From Chelydra serpentina (taxonomy: Eukaryota > Chordata > Testudines > Chelydridae), in assembly GCA_037349315.1 (NCBI GenBank), contig JBAIAC010000004.1, forward strand, positions 35,405,001-35,469,000: 64,000 nucleotides of DNA, written 5' to 3'. Positions 22,783-33,766 of this stretch are shown here, piece after piece. The notes under the pieces are model-generated. The model had not been told where the DNA came from and searched no databases. It saw nothing but the letters and a program-made list of their open reading frames with translations. The stretch's first letter is position 1. Each line of letters starts with the position of its first letter. Both the position numbers and the translations under genes were made by a program.

Positions 22783-23304
22783 TCATTGTCCATTCTCATT
22801 CATTTCTCCAACGCCAAACTTTCCAAGACAGGTTGGCCAAAAGTCGTGGTCAGCGCTCACTCTGGCGTTGAAGTCACCCAGTAGTATCACGTGCTCTTCT
22901 TTAGGGATACTCCTGATGATCGTGTCTAACTGATCATAGAACTCATCCTTGGTATCCCTGTTGGCACTGAGTGTTGGTGCATACACGCTGATCAGGTTGA
23001 CGGGTCCAGTGGATGTGTGGCGTCGGAGTGATAACAGTCTTTCAGTTCCTTGTTGACCAGGTTCCACCATCCCCAGTAAAGAATTTCTCACGGCAAATCC
23101 AACACCACACTCTCTGATTTCTTCGGCACTCTTCCCTTGCCAGAAGAAGGTATAGTTCTTTTCCCTGAGAGTCCCAGCGTCTGGCAGCCGTGTCTCCTGA
23201 AAAGCGACTATGTTGATTTGGAGTCGTGCTAGCTCATTGTTGATGACTGCAGTCTTCTGAACATCGCTGATTGCCTGAAGGTCTTGTGATAGGCCAGTTC
23301 TCAT
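22783..23304 (-). pseudogene. LINE APE-type endonuclease, N-terminal part
   Basis: This 173-residue frame holds the catalytic signatures of an apurinic/apyrimidinic-like endonuclease: the AFQETRLPD motif (Glu37) and ILLGDFNARV (GDFN at 143-146). The rest of the active site is on the next fragment. The endonuclease would nick target DNA to prime reverse transcription. In the same frame the coding sequence continues upstream of the ATG at 23304 as KLGCWNVRTM, a conserved stretch of this family, so the true start lies further 5' or is not ATG. An in-frame stop lies near 23410. Confidence 0.88.
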
Positions 23305-23404
23305 GGTCCGTACATTCCAGCATCCTAACTTGAGGGCTGGTTTCTTAAATGTTGGTTTTCTTTTGTTGTTGCCTGGTGCATGGTTCGCAGTCCACTTGTC
23401 GGGT

Positions 23405-23974
23405 ACTCACGTACACTAAGCCCCACGCACCCAGTGAAGCAGGTGAACTGTGGTGGGACAACACCTTATTGACTGGGGGCTGCCCAGCTTGAGGCGGGCG
23501 ATAGTTGTCCAGTGAGACATGGTGATCCCTCCCACCGTCGGAAGCAACCCCTGGCGCCAGCTCTACGCCAATCCAGCAGGGGGCTTATAACCGGTAAACT
23601 GTTGCTTCCCATGTTGTGTCGACGCTGTGAAGCGAAGCTGGAGTGTCCTCTCCAGGGCGCAAGCCAGGGCAGGGTGATATGGAGGAACAGCTGTTGCCCA
23701 TGCAGCAGAACCCCCCTCTACACGCAACTGATGGATCCAAGGGAAAGACAATGTCGATACAACTTGGCACCAGTGGCCCCGCAGGAGTTGCCAGAATGAC
23801 GTTGAAGACAATGTCAGACCGCCATCGGGGCTCCGACACCGGATTTGGTTTCAGGGTTGACTCCCTTAGCCTTTCCCATGAGTGGGTATTGCCACAAGGC
23901 CGCGGAGGTTTTAAATCAGAGTTTTCCTTCTCCTAGGTGGGCTCCCTTCCAAGACTGACGAGCCCCACCTACCC
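23405..23974 (-). other. 5' leader of the LINE
   Basis: About 570 bp between the coding region and the 5' target duplication. It is GC-richer than the flanks and has no long conserved frame. It may hold the internal promoter, but no specific site is recognisable. Confidence 0.6.
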
Positions 23975-23985
23975 GAATATGCTAT
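23975..23985. repeat. Target-site duplication, right copy
   Basis: GAATATGCTAT, identical to 20096-20106; it marks the 5' end of the LINE. Confidence 0.9.
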
Positions 23986-24859
23986 AGAAATGCCATAACA
24001 GGATATGGGGTAAAAATAAATGGGCCCTTTGAAATCAGTGGCAAAACTCCCGTTGACTTTCAGTGGGGCTAGAATTTCTCCCATGCTGCATGGAAGTTTT
24101 CCAATTTTTCCCGTTTGGAAAACAATAAAGTGAGGAAAGCTCCATGGTTTCAAAACAAAAAATGTCAGGAGTTTCCCTCCGAAATTTAGAAATTAATGGG
24201 AACTAGGTGTCCAACTCCTCTAAATGGTTTTCGAGGTCCCACCCAACTACTACGGAGTCTAAGTAATCTCCACCTCTGGATTTCTGACAACATCTAATCT
24301 TCCATGCATCATCTGTCTTTAAATTGCAAGCTGCTTGAGGAAAGCACTCTCCATAGTTTTGTGTGCCACCTGGCACTGAGCTCATTGACAGCACAAACCA
24401 AATAATTACAATAATGCTAGATGAAAGTGTGGAAAGGGAAATTTAAACTGAAACAGAAGCAAGGCAGTACAAATAAGCAGCCAGAACCTCAGGTGGTGTA
24501 AAATCAATACAATTGTGTAGTCTTTGGTGGAGCTATGCCAATGTACAGCTGCTGAGCATCTGGCCCAAAGTGTTTCATATTAATAATAGCAATCAGTCAT
24601 TTGTATAGCATCATGCTTGGAAAACATAGGACATTGCCTCTGCACATAACCCCAGCCTGTTAAGAGCAGCATGTTAAGTGCTGTACATAAGATACTATTT
24701 CCAATGCACATGAACAAGTTTTACTGGTCCAACAAAACCCAGGAATAATGCTGCATATTTTAGTGCCATCTACTGGCACCTTCTCTATTAACCATTTACT
24801 TATATACAACGTTTATCTTTTATAGAGCATTCCTGTAACACCTCCTCCTGCTCTCAAGA
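23986..24859. other. Gene-free stretch with one short palindromic repeat
   Basis: At 24021-24083 TGGGCCCTTTGAAATCAGTG and CCCGTTGACTTTCAGTGGGG belong to the CCATTGACTTCAATGG repeat type. Nothing else is recognised. Confidence 0.5.
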
Positions 24860-25590
24860 CTCATAGAATCTCAGGGTTGGAAGGGACCTCAGGAGGTCAT
24901 CTAGTCCAACCCCCTGCTCAAAGCAGGACCAACCCCAACTAAATCATCCCAGCCAGGGCTTTGTCAAGCCTGACCTTAAAAACCTCTAAGGAAGGAGATT
25001 CCACCACCTCCCTAGGTAACCCATTCCAGTGCTTCACCACCCTACTAGTGAAAAAGTTTTTCCTAATATCCAACCTAAACCTCCCCCTCTGCAACTTGAG
25101 ACCATTACTCCTTGTTCTGTCATCTTCTACCACTGAGAACAGTCTAGATCCAGCCTCTTTGGAACCCCCTTTCAGGTAGTTGAAAGCAGCTATCAAATCC
25201 CCCCCTCACTCTTCTCTTCTGCAAACTAAATAACCCCAGTTCCCTCAGCCTCTCCTCATAAGTCATGTGCTCCAGCCCCCTAATCATTTTTGTTGCCCTC
25301 CACTGGACTCTTTCCAATTTATCCACATCCTTCTTGTAGTGTGGGGCCCAAAACTGGACACAGTACTCCAAATGAGGCCTCACCAGTGCTGGATAGAGGG
25401 GAATGATCACATCCCTCGATCTGCTGGAAATGCCCCTACTTATACAGCCCAAAATGCCATTAGCCTTCTTGGCAACAAGGGCACACTGTTGACTCATATT
25501 CAGCTTTTCGTCCACTGTAACCCCTAGGTCCTTTTCTGCAGAACTGCTGCCCAGCCATTCGGTCCTTAGTCTGTAGCAGTGCAGTGCATA
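24860..25590 (-). mobile_element. CR1 LINE fragment, RT thumb to 3' end
   Basis: A 5'-truncated CR1 copy. Frames at 25144-25659 and 24939-25196 hold [57 protein letters not shown] and then [21 protein letters not shown] frameshift separates them near 25196. The 3' end (TCATAGAATCTCAGGGTTGG on the plus strand) is the standard CR1 terminus. CR1 similarity fades near 25590, so the remainder of the longer open frame is not CR1. Confidence 0.92.
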
Positions 25591-26746
25591 TCCCCTCCAA
25601 ACCATCCGCATTGATACATTCACCCTTCCCACAAATTGCCACAATTTCCTGCTTGCCATCAGACCCCAACCTTCATCTTTTACCTGCTGATAACGCTGAG
25701 AAAAGTGTCCCAGTTTGGAGAAATAAAAAATTGCACACCCAAACCAGTGTTTAGCCCTGATTCATGATGAGAGGTTTGTTCCAACTGCATCCAAAGCTTA
25801 GATTTGTTTCTGCCACTGAATGCAACATGTTTAATATGTTTAAATCTCTATTACCATCCCATCAATTAATATTATTATTCCACTAGATTGGTGGAGATCT
25901 TTATTTTATGAATAATATTTTAGAAACACACACAGCTGTGTTTATCTTCTGTGCTACACATTGTGACTGAAACGAAAATGAAATAAAAGTTTGCATGGAA
26001 TCAGGCAATCATTCTCTCCGGTTATCTGGCAGTCAGGTTGGTACAGTAATAACACATAACAAGCTATCGCTAGAGTAGCTTCCCTATTCTGTCTGCTATG
26101 AACTTTCCTTGTTTGTGAGCCGGTCCCTTTAAAAATCCTTGTTCAATTTCCCCCTTCCCTCAATGTGAACTATTGATTGGTATCCCAAAATCTGCTTCCT
26201 GTATTGGATGATAGGTTGGACTGCCAGAGGAGAGCCGGCCGTTTCCACACACTCCCCCACAGGCAGATGCAGTCACAAGACCAGTGACATGAATCCATTA
26301 AGCCGGGATGGGTCTAATGCTAAACAGTGGAGCCTCTATCCCCGGGGTATTCTCCTAAATGGCCTGCCTGAGGAAAAACAGTCTCGGGCAGAAAGGAGAC
26401 TTCATACTTCAGCCCTGTAACAAAGACTATTGAGTAATATGGTTACTCAGCCCACAGCCACACAGGGAGGGGGAAGGCTTTCAGAAAACCAAGCTTCCCT
26501 GTAAAGGCGAGGGGAGCAGGAGACACTGGGAGACATAAGGTAACCAGGGTGGGTCCCAGGCAGGGGCATCATTTAAAAAAAATTCAGGGAATGGGGGGCA
26601 AAATTTGCTTTCCTAATCCTAGGTGTCAACTCCATGGGTGCTTTGGGGCTCAAGCACCCACCAAAAAAAAAAGGGAGGGGGGAGGTTGCTCAGCACCCAT
26701 GAGCCACCAGTAGGTGGCAGGAGCATGTACATGCACAAGGGAATTG
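25591..26746. other. Gene-free stretch
   Basis: No recognisable gene. A poly-A/G-rich run occurs at about 26660-26690. The phrase GGTGCTTTGGGGCTCAAGCA with CACCCACC suggests part of an unassigned repeat. Confidence 0.45.
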
Positions 26747-27237
26747 GCAGCCAGTATCAAGCAGGGTTCTCCAGGGGTCAGTCCTGGAGCAGGTTTTGTT
26801 CAACATCTTTAATGATCTGGATGATGGGATGAATTGCACCCTCAGCAAGTTTGCAGATGACACTAAGCTGGGAGGAAAGGTAGAGACGCTGAAGGGTAGG
26901 GATAGGATCCAGAGTGACCTAGACAAATTGGAGGAGTGGGACAAAGAAATCTGATGAAGTTCAACAAGGACAAGTTCAGAGTCCTGCACTTAGGACGGAA
27001 GAATCCTGTGTACGACTACAGCCTGGGGACCGGCTGGCTAGGTAGCAGTTCTGCAGAAAAGGACCTGGAGATTACAGTGGATGAGAAGCTGGATATGAGT
27101 CAGCAGTGTGCGCTTGTTACCAAGAAGGCTAAAGGCATATTGGGCTGTATAAGTAGGAGAATTGCCAGCAGATCGAGGGAAGTGATTATTTCCCTCTATT
27201 TGGCACTGGTGAGGTCATATCTGGAGTATTGCATCCA

Positions 27238-27245
27238 GTTTTGGC
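27238..27245. repeat. 8-bp target duplication, left copy
   Basis: GTTTTGGC, identical to 27561-27568. Confidence 0.9.
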
Positions 27246-27560
27246 CAGTGGCATAGCCAGGTGGAGAGAACAAGGGGAGCGGAGATTTAAAAAGGCAGCA
27301 CCCGCTTGTATTCACCCGGTGGCACTCCGGGTCTTTGGCAGCACTTCGGCAGTGAGTGCTTCACTTGGTCCAGGTCTTCGGCGGCACTGAAGGACCCACC
27401 ACCAAAGTACAGCCAAAGACCCGAAGCGAGTGAACCACTTGCCGACCGACGTGCCGCTGAACACTCAGAGTGCCACCGGGTGAGTAAAAATTAAACAGGC
27501 ACCACTTGTGCCCAGTGGGGGAGCGGCCGCTGCCCCACTCCCCCCATAGCTACGCTACTG
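27246..27560. mobile_element. Non-autonomous hAT-like DNA transposon inside CR1, 315 bp
   Basis: Left terminus CAGTGGCATAGCCAGG; right terminus ATAGCTACGCTACTG, its inverted complement apart from about three mismatches. A perfect 8-bp duplication (GTTTTGGC) brackets it and is verified by the CR1 reading frame on both sides. The interior is itself a foldback: CACCCGGTGGCACTCCGGGT near 27313 pairs with CAGAGTGCCACCGGGTGA near 27465-27483. There is no transposase. Confidence 0.92.
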
Positions 27561-27568
27561 GTTTTGGC
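27561..27568. repeat. 8-bp target duplication, right copy
   Basis: GTTTTGGC, identical to 27238-27245. Confidence 0.9.
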
Positions 27569-27918
27569 CCCCACACTACAGAAAGGAGGTGGTCAAATTG
27601 GACAGAGTCCAGTGGAGGGCAATGAAAATGATTAGGGGGCTGGGGCACATGACTTACGAGGAGAGGCTGAGGGAACTGGGGTTAGTTAGTCTGCAGAAGA
27701 GAAGAGTGAGGGGGGATTTGATAGCAGCCTTCAATTACCTGAAGGGGGGTTCCAAAGAGGATGGAGCTTGGTTGTTCTCAGTGGTGGTAGATGACAGAAC
27801 AAGGAACAATGGTCTCAAGTTGCAGAGCGGGAGGTGTAGGCTGGATTTTAGGAAAAACTATTTCACTAGGAGGGTGGTGCAGCACTGGAATGGGTTACCT
27901 AGGGAGGTGGTGGAATCT

Positions 27919-28444
27919 CCAAATGGCACTCCTAGTCCCAAGAGCTCCTTGGCTTCCTAAAAGAATGTAAATGTGCTCTGTTCTGTTCCTGTCGCTGAAG
28001 AAGAAAGCCTGCCTCACTTAGCTTTAGTGAAGGGTAAGATTAGATGAGAGTAAACATGCAGGCTGGCAGTTTGCTGTTCTAAAAATCCCTTTTTCCTCTA
28101 ATGCTTTATTCCAATTGCAAAATAAAAATGCTTTGTTGTAAGAAGGCTGTTGTCCACTATCCCAGATCACAGGATCCCCAAAGGGGGAAATGCAGGTGCC
28201 CAGCACCCCACTGGACCTGTAAGGTGATAGGTGGCTGGCATACACGGGGTTGCATAGCCAGGGCTTGGTCTCGGAGTGGAAGAATCACAAGGTCCCACCC
28301 CAAAATAGATACACATAAAGGCAAGAGTTCTGAACAGCTGAGGGGTTTCACTCAGACAGATGAGAAAGGGGGCAGAGGTGCAGCTAGCCCTGTAACCATG
28401 ACCCCTCTTCATTCCTTTTTCTCTCTCCCTTTTTCCTTCTTTCT
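27919..28444. other. Gene-free stretch
   Basis: Nothing recognisable; short overlapping frames on both strands lack domains. Confidence 0.5.
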
Positions 28445-28582
28445 AGTCTTCTACTGTTACTATTTATTCTTTGCATTGTAGCAACACTCAGAGGTTCCAG
28501 TCACGGGTCAGGGCCCATTGTGCAAGGCACTGCCCATATACATCCTAAGAGGCATTTCCTGGCCTGAAGAGCTTACAAGCTA
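28445..28582 (-). mobile_element. MIR-like SINE tail
   Basis: Plus-strand text TACTATTTATTCTTTGCATT, CAGGGCCCATTGTGCAAGGC, ACTGCCCATATACATCC and GGCCTGAAGAGCTTACAAGC is the complement of the tail seen at 44040-44250 (TTGTAAACTCTTTGGGGCAG ... TGTACAGTGCTTAGTGCC). Confidence 0.5.
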
Positions 28583-30250
28583 ATGGTTCCCCTTCACTAT
28601 CCCTCCGCTGACTGGAGAAATACATGCTTCTTGGGCTAGAGGTTGGCGGGGAGTCCTTTGGTAGGTCTGAAGAACTGAGCTGTGCATGATTTCATGTTTG
28701 AAGTGAGCATTACTGCAGCAGAAGAGAGCAACTTGAGCCCGCGGGTGCAGCCCTTCTACAGGTGAGCGGCTCTCATGGTGGGCTGGAAGAGGGGGCTGCC
28801 ACAGGGAGGCTGGTGCACTCAAGGAGTAACTCCCCAGTTAGCTGGGAGCTCTGCCAGCACGCTAAAAACAGCTATGTAGAGATTCGGGGGCGGGCTGGAG
28901 TTAGGGCTGCATAGTCTGAACTTCAGCCCGAACCCAAATATCTACCCCGCTGTTTTTAGTGCCATAGTGCGTCCCCAAGTCTGTAGGCCTGGGGCTCTGA
29001 GACTCGCTGCCCGGGGTTTTAGAACACAGTGTACACGTTCCCTTGCAGGGCCGCTATGCATGTGAAGCAGGACGGAGGGATGGGAGGAGTTTCAGGGTCA
29101 GCAGCTTTCCCCAATCCCATTCAAAAAGCACTGGTTTAAAGGGAGAGGAAGGATTCTCCCATTGGGATGGATTGTAACTAGCTTGCAGTGTCCCTTCTTG
29201 ATGTTAAATGTTTTGTGAAATAAAGTCAGACAAAGACAGCAGGATCACACCATCCGTTTGGCCCTGTTACCCTACCGCACATTAAAACTCACCATACATC
29301 TCTTCAGGAGGAAATACTGCTTCATGGTCATGGTTTAATGAAAAGGGCATTATTGCGACTAAGGAAGAGAAAACAAACCTCTGTAGGAGTAGAAACGAAA
29401 GTGCTTCTTGAGGGCCCTCTTAATTCCACAGGCTTTTGCTGGGCCCTCAGGAACCATCAATGTTACCCTTTCTCCCACGTCAGGCCAACTGTCATTGCAG
29501 CAGAGAGTTTGAAGGGCTCCAGAGGGAGCCACAGCTATGCCATTTCTCAGGACAGTCACTGCACAATGACAACAGACCATCCCATAGGACCTGCGCATGC
29601 GACCTGTCCAGCTTTCCTAAAACCTGCCAGCCCGGGACCGAGAGACAAGTGTGAGGCTCAGGCTTTGACGCTCCACCATCTGCAGCAAACTTACTACTCT
29701 GAAAAAAAATATTTTTGAATGTGAAGTTAGGAAGTAGAAGAAAAGAAGGAATGAAATCAATAATAAAAGGCTACGTTATGGCTGTGGTGTTGTTGGTGGC
29801 GGCTAGTAGTGAGGGGTTAATGGGGCTAAGCCCCACGCATTGGAGGAAATGGGTCAGAAATGAGCCGTGGGGGTGTATTTAATTCTCCAACTGCCAGCCC
29901 CAGCTCCACCACTTATCTTAGGCACCAGCTGCCAATGCATTCCAGGATTGCTTAATCAGGGCCAGCATTTGACAGACCCTGTGCAGTAATGGCACAAGAC
30001 CAAACTGTGGTAATGTTTGAGAATTAATAAAGAACCTCTTTTCTGTTACTACACCTCAGCCCTGTCACTAGGGATGCTACAGTTTTTAGCCCCTAGGCTG
30101 GTGGCAAGGACAGAGGGGAAGGCCCAAGGAATTTCTCTGCTTGAGGCATTGACCAGGATCCTTATGGGTGACACCGAATGTGTAACCTACCTAGTGTCCT
30201 TATGTGCCCTTGTCACACCAGGTTCCAGTCCCTCTCTTGGGATGGATACC
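28583..30250. other. Gene-free stretch
   Basis: No recognised gene. The frame of 126 codons at 29338-29718 has no domain and no conserved motif. Confidence 0.5.
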
Positions 30251-30367
30251 TAGGGTGACCAGACAGCAAGTGTGAAAAATCAGTACAGTGGGTCATAGGA
30301 GCCTATATAAGAGAAAGACCCACAAATCGGGACTGTCCCTATAAAATTGGGACATCTGGTCACCCTA
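30251..30367. mobile_element. TA-flanked MITE, 117 bp including flanking TA
   Basis: The element starts GGGTGACCAGACAGCAAGTG and ends ACATCTGGTCACCC, flanked by TA on both sides (30251-30252 and 30366-30367). The middle contains CCCACAAATCGGGACTGTCC and an inverted GGGACA/TGTCCC pair. The TA flanks suggest a Tc1/mariner-type target, but that superfamily call is inference. The termini resemble those of the 59958-60370 element. Confidence 0.7.
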
Positions 30368-33319
30368 TCAGGACACCAGTCTGTTCTGATGGGGATCCAA
30401 ACGCTGAATCCAACGTGTTTCTGGGTCTCCTAGGTCTGGGTAGTGACTGGTCATTGTACCTGGGTTGGGATCTGTGCAGTGCACTCCCAGGTGCAGACCA
30501 TGTGTCTAACACCGTTCTTGGCCAGTAGGATTCTGCAGTCTGGCTGCCATAAACCTCCAAACCAGTGCCACTCTCCTCCCACAGCCCAATTCCCTAGACA
30601 AATTTTCCCAGAATCCACCTGGCTGTGGGAACTCTGTTCCTAGTTAAACTCATCAGGGATAATATGGCAGTACAGCAAGAGACACAGGCTTAGGAAAGGA
30701 ATTTGTTTTTAGCCACAAACATTTTACTCTTAAAAAAAAGTGCCAAACAAAAAACCTAGAAGAGTTACAGATCTAGGAAAACAACAAACAATCCTGAACG
30801 CAACCCTATGGTCTGATTTCACCCCTCTTGGGAGTCCTGTGGTCTGGTCAGTGTCCTTATGCCAGGCAGTGTCTCCTGTCTGCACTCTCCCCAGCAAGTT
30901 CTGCTTACAAGTAGTAACGGAATGGCCCCCTGCTTAGCAAAGCAGCCTCCTCTTATAACATTTCTGCCCACTTGCTTTTGGCTGGGGGGAGTTGCCAACT
31001 CCATCCCCCATGCTGGCTTTTGTGTAGAGAGTCCATTATCCCAAGAGATAGTGTTGGTTGTTACAAGTCATTCAAAGTGGCCCTGCTTATAGAAAACCTA
31101 TTGCTCCAGTGGGGAAGACATCGCTGGCCCCTGATGGCTCTCGCGTTTATCAGACACTCTACCATGAACACACAGTGTCCAGAATAAACTGACCCTGTCA
31201 AGGGTTTTGATGCCATGTCTTAACCCAACATGGAGGTTGCAATACAGACAAAAGGTCACAGCTAAGGTTGCAATCACAAGATGGTGTTCTTAAAATAAAA
31301 TGGGGTCCATAGTTTGACCCAGGCATACCCCCAATCTATTACAGCACCCTGTGCTGGCTCAGAGCTGTCTGGGTGTGGAAGAGGAATGTGCTGCTCCCTC
31401 CTCTTCAAGGTTGGGATTGAGGCCATAATGGTGTGTGCTGCCATTGAGAGCTCAGAAAGGATTCTGGTTTAATCAGCCCAAGATCCGCCCATGGATTCTG
31501 GCAGCAGTCTAGCCGCTCTGCAACTCCTCAACTGCACCTCTGGCCAAATCTAGCCTCAAATGGCCAAAAACAAGCCTGGCTTTATATGTCGATGGATTTA
31601 CATATTATGCTTTTCTCCACAAGCAAATTACATTATTTAAACAAGCGAAAGTCCTGTCTTTTGCAGCTTATGGTAACGACATGCTAGTGACTAGCTGCTA
31701 ATGTGCCTTTTATTTCCTGCATCAAAACAACATCAACATCCAGTGACCTTTGGAAAATAAGTCTGGTATAATACATTTTATATCAAATTCAGAGCAGTCA
31801 TGTCAAGCCTAAAAGAAAGATGCCATTCCCCACTGATGAGGAATAAATTGTGAACAGGACCAAATTGGATTAGGGCACACGCAGAGACCTAAAGGTGAGC
31901 ACTGAGGGGTGAAAGCTGCAGGGCTTACGTGATGAATAGAGTCCTTCACAGTCTGGAGAATCAATAAAAAATTAATGATGTTTGTCAAAGCGAGGCTGAG
32001 CTGTGTGTGTCTCCCATACCAAAACTATTCTAGGCAGAAGCAAAGGGAGGAACGAGATGCCTCGAGAGATTGTTAGTGCAATATCGAACCTTTAACTTAT
32101 TGATCACTGGTTAAAAACAGCCCACGGTGGTGCTGACTGAAAGTCTGTGCGAGCGGACAGCTCTTTAATGGGTTTTGTAAAACAAACTGGCACCCTTGGT
32201 CCAGTTTTTAATATATCTATGTTTCACAGGCTTGGTCAGGCTCACTCTGTGGGTGACTAACAGACTGCTGTGAGGGGATCCAAGCCTCTGGGTCTCAGGT
32301 ATTTAAGCTCCCTCAGCCTGAACAGAGCCCGGCCACTGCCTCAGACTTTGGGTCCCTGGGCACAGACTCTCTGCCTAGCACTCGCCTCAAGAGCTGGAAC
32401 CTGAAGTTCAGTGGCCAGGGCAGTGAAGAAGGTGGGTTCAACCAGTGCCAATGGAACTGGGCCCGAGCCAGACAGGAATCCATAAAAGGTTCCACTCCTG
32501 ATCCCCGTCCTCTTTTTTTTCTTTATTTCTTTTCTTCCATTGTGGGGCTGTAGCCTTCTCTGTAACTGCTGCCTTCACTAGACCTCAACTGACCTTACCT
32601 GTGTTCCTAAGCTCCAGCTCATTAACTCCAGCTCAATAATTCCACCCGCTATAGCTCTGAGTTTCACAGTTATGATGTCCTTTTGCTTGATTTCTCTTAG
32701 TTTCACAGAGATATTGAGTAGATCTTTCATCCGCTACCACAGTCACTGCAACCCTAACAATTCATTCATGAAGAGCTTGGTGGGTGAATTCTTACGGTCA
32801 ACCATGATTTCTGCCATGAATACCAACAATCACAAGAGTGGGGCTTAAAAGCACAAGCTGCAGCAGGCCTGGGGGAGGGGGACGTGGAATCAGAAAATTT
32901 GAGTGGTCTACAAAGTTTCTTGAAACATGTAAAGTTCGACCATGTTCCTGGTTCTGTGGATGGTTCTGCTACTTGCACTTCTGAGCCTTTCTTAGCTAGC
33001 AAGGACACTCATTTGAGTTTATTGAAAACATTAATTTTGACTTTGGCAAGGCAGATATGGCTACTTGGCCACAAGTGGTGGATTGTATTCATTGTTTTTT
33101 GGGTAGAAAAATGGTCCCATTGTTAATTTAGAGCATGAGTTTTTTACCTAGTGAATGCAAAGGAAGGCAATTTAAAACCCTAGCTCTTTGTCAAAATTCC
33201 TAATGGGGATTTATGCCAGCAATCTTGAAGTACAGTTTCACTCCTGCCTCCTTGTTCCGTTTCACTTGTTTGCTTTCCAGCCAAATTCCTCATCTTTCAT
33301 AGTGAACTGTAAAACTAGG
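30368..33319. other. Gene-free stretch
   Basis: No gene recognised in about 2.9 kb. Short frames (at most 81 codons) on both strands have no domain. A block near 32280-32500 is GC-richer but carries no identifiable element. Confidence 0.5.
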
Positions 33320-33766
33320 TGTGACGGGGCAGCTGCCCCTCACTGGCTGGCAAAGGGTTAATAGCAGCCCTTAGAGCAGCTGCTCAGGACTCAGCCAACC
33401 AGAGGAAGCCTTAGAAGCAGCCAGTCAGGGCCAGACTGGTCCCTATAAGGAGGGCTGCAGGGCAGAGACAAGCTCAGGCTCTCCCTGGAGCTTGAGGAGA
33501 GGGACAGGCTGCCTGTAGGGGGAAGTGCCTGTGCCAGAGCAGTGTTGGGCAGGGTCAGGAGAGTAAGTGGAGCTCCAGCTTGGCTGGCTCCCAGACTGAA
33601 GCCTTGATACAGGAGCTGAGTAGGTGCTGGGGCTGCAGGGAAGTGGCCCAGGGAAAGCAGGTAGCGGCAGAGGGGAAGGAGAGGCAGTGAGCGGCTGCCA
33701 GCTATAGGGTCCCTGGGTCGGGGTCCAGAGTAGCATGCAGGCCTGGCCTCCCCCTCCCCCTTTGCT
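33320..33766 (+). mobile_element. LTR-like repeat
   Basis: It begins TGTGACGGGGCAGCTGCCCC, with AAAGGGTTAATAGCAGCCC, a CCTATAAGGAGGGCTGC block that could be a TATA region, and GAGCAGTGTTGGGCAGGGTC. The same order occurs in inverted orientation at 55640-56204 (TGTGATGGGGC, GGGTTAATGG, CATATAAGAAG, GCAGTGCTGGGTAGGATC). The TG start and TATA-like box suggest a solo LTR, but no partner LTR, primer-binding site or gag/pol is seen. The 195-codon minus-strand frame at 33443-34030 is incidental. Confidence 0.6.

Larger units (their letters stand above)
20107..23974 (-). mobile_element. Full-length APE-type non-LTR retrotransposon (RTE-like), about 3.87 kb
   Basis: The element is bounded by an exact 11-bp target duplication and, on the minus strand, ends in a (CAA)n tail (20107-20122). 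This gives both a genuine 5' end at 23974 and a genuine 3' end. It contains one long coding region with an apurinic-type endonuclease, then reverse transcriptase, then a C-terminal zinc finger. About 570 bp of 5' leader precede the first ATG of the coding frame. The endonuclease resembles the family often annotated as 'craniofacial development protein 2-like', which descends from RTE LINEs; the clade assignment here is from memory and should be treated as provisional. It is clearly not CR1: the 3' end, linker and zinc finger all differ. Confidence 0.9.
26747..27918 (+). mobile_element. CR1 LINE fragment, split by a nested hAT-like element
   Basis: Segments 26747-27245 and 27569-27918 form one CR1 copy, RT palm to near the end of ORF2. 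The first part has a damaged palm region, then [20 protein letters not shown] and ALVRSYLEYCIQFW. The second resumes at [20 protein letters not shown] and runs to [16 protein letters not shown], where it is cut. Removing the 27246-27560 insertion and one duplication copy rejoins the QFW/P junction. The copy is inactive. Confidence 0.9.
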
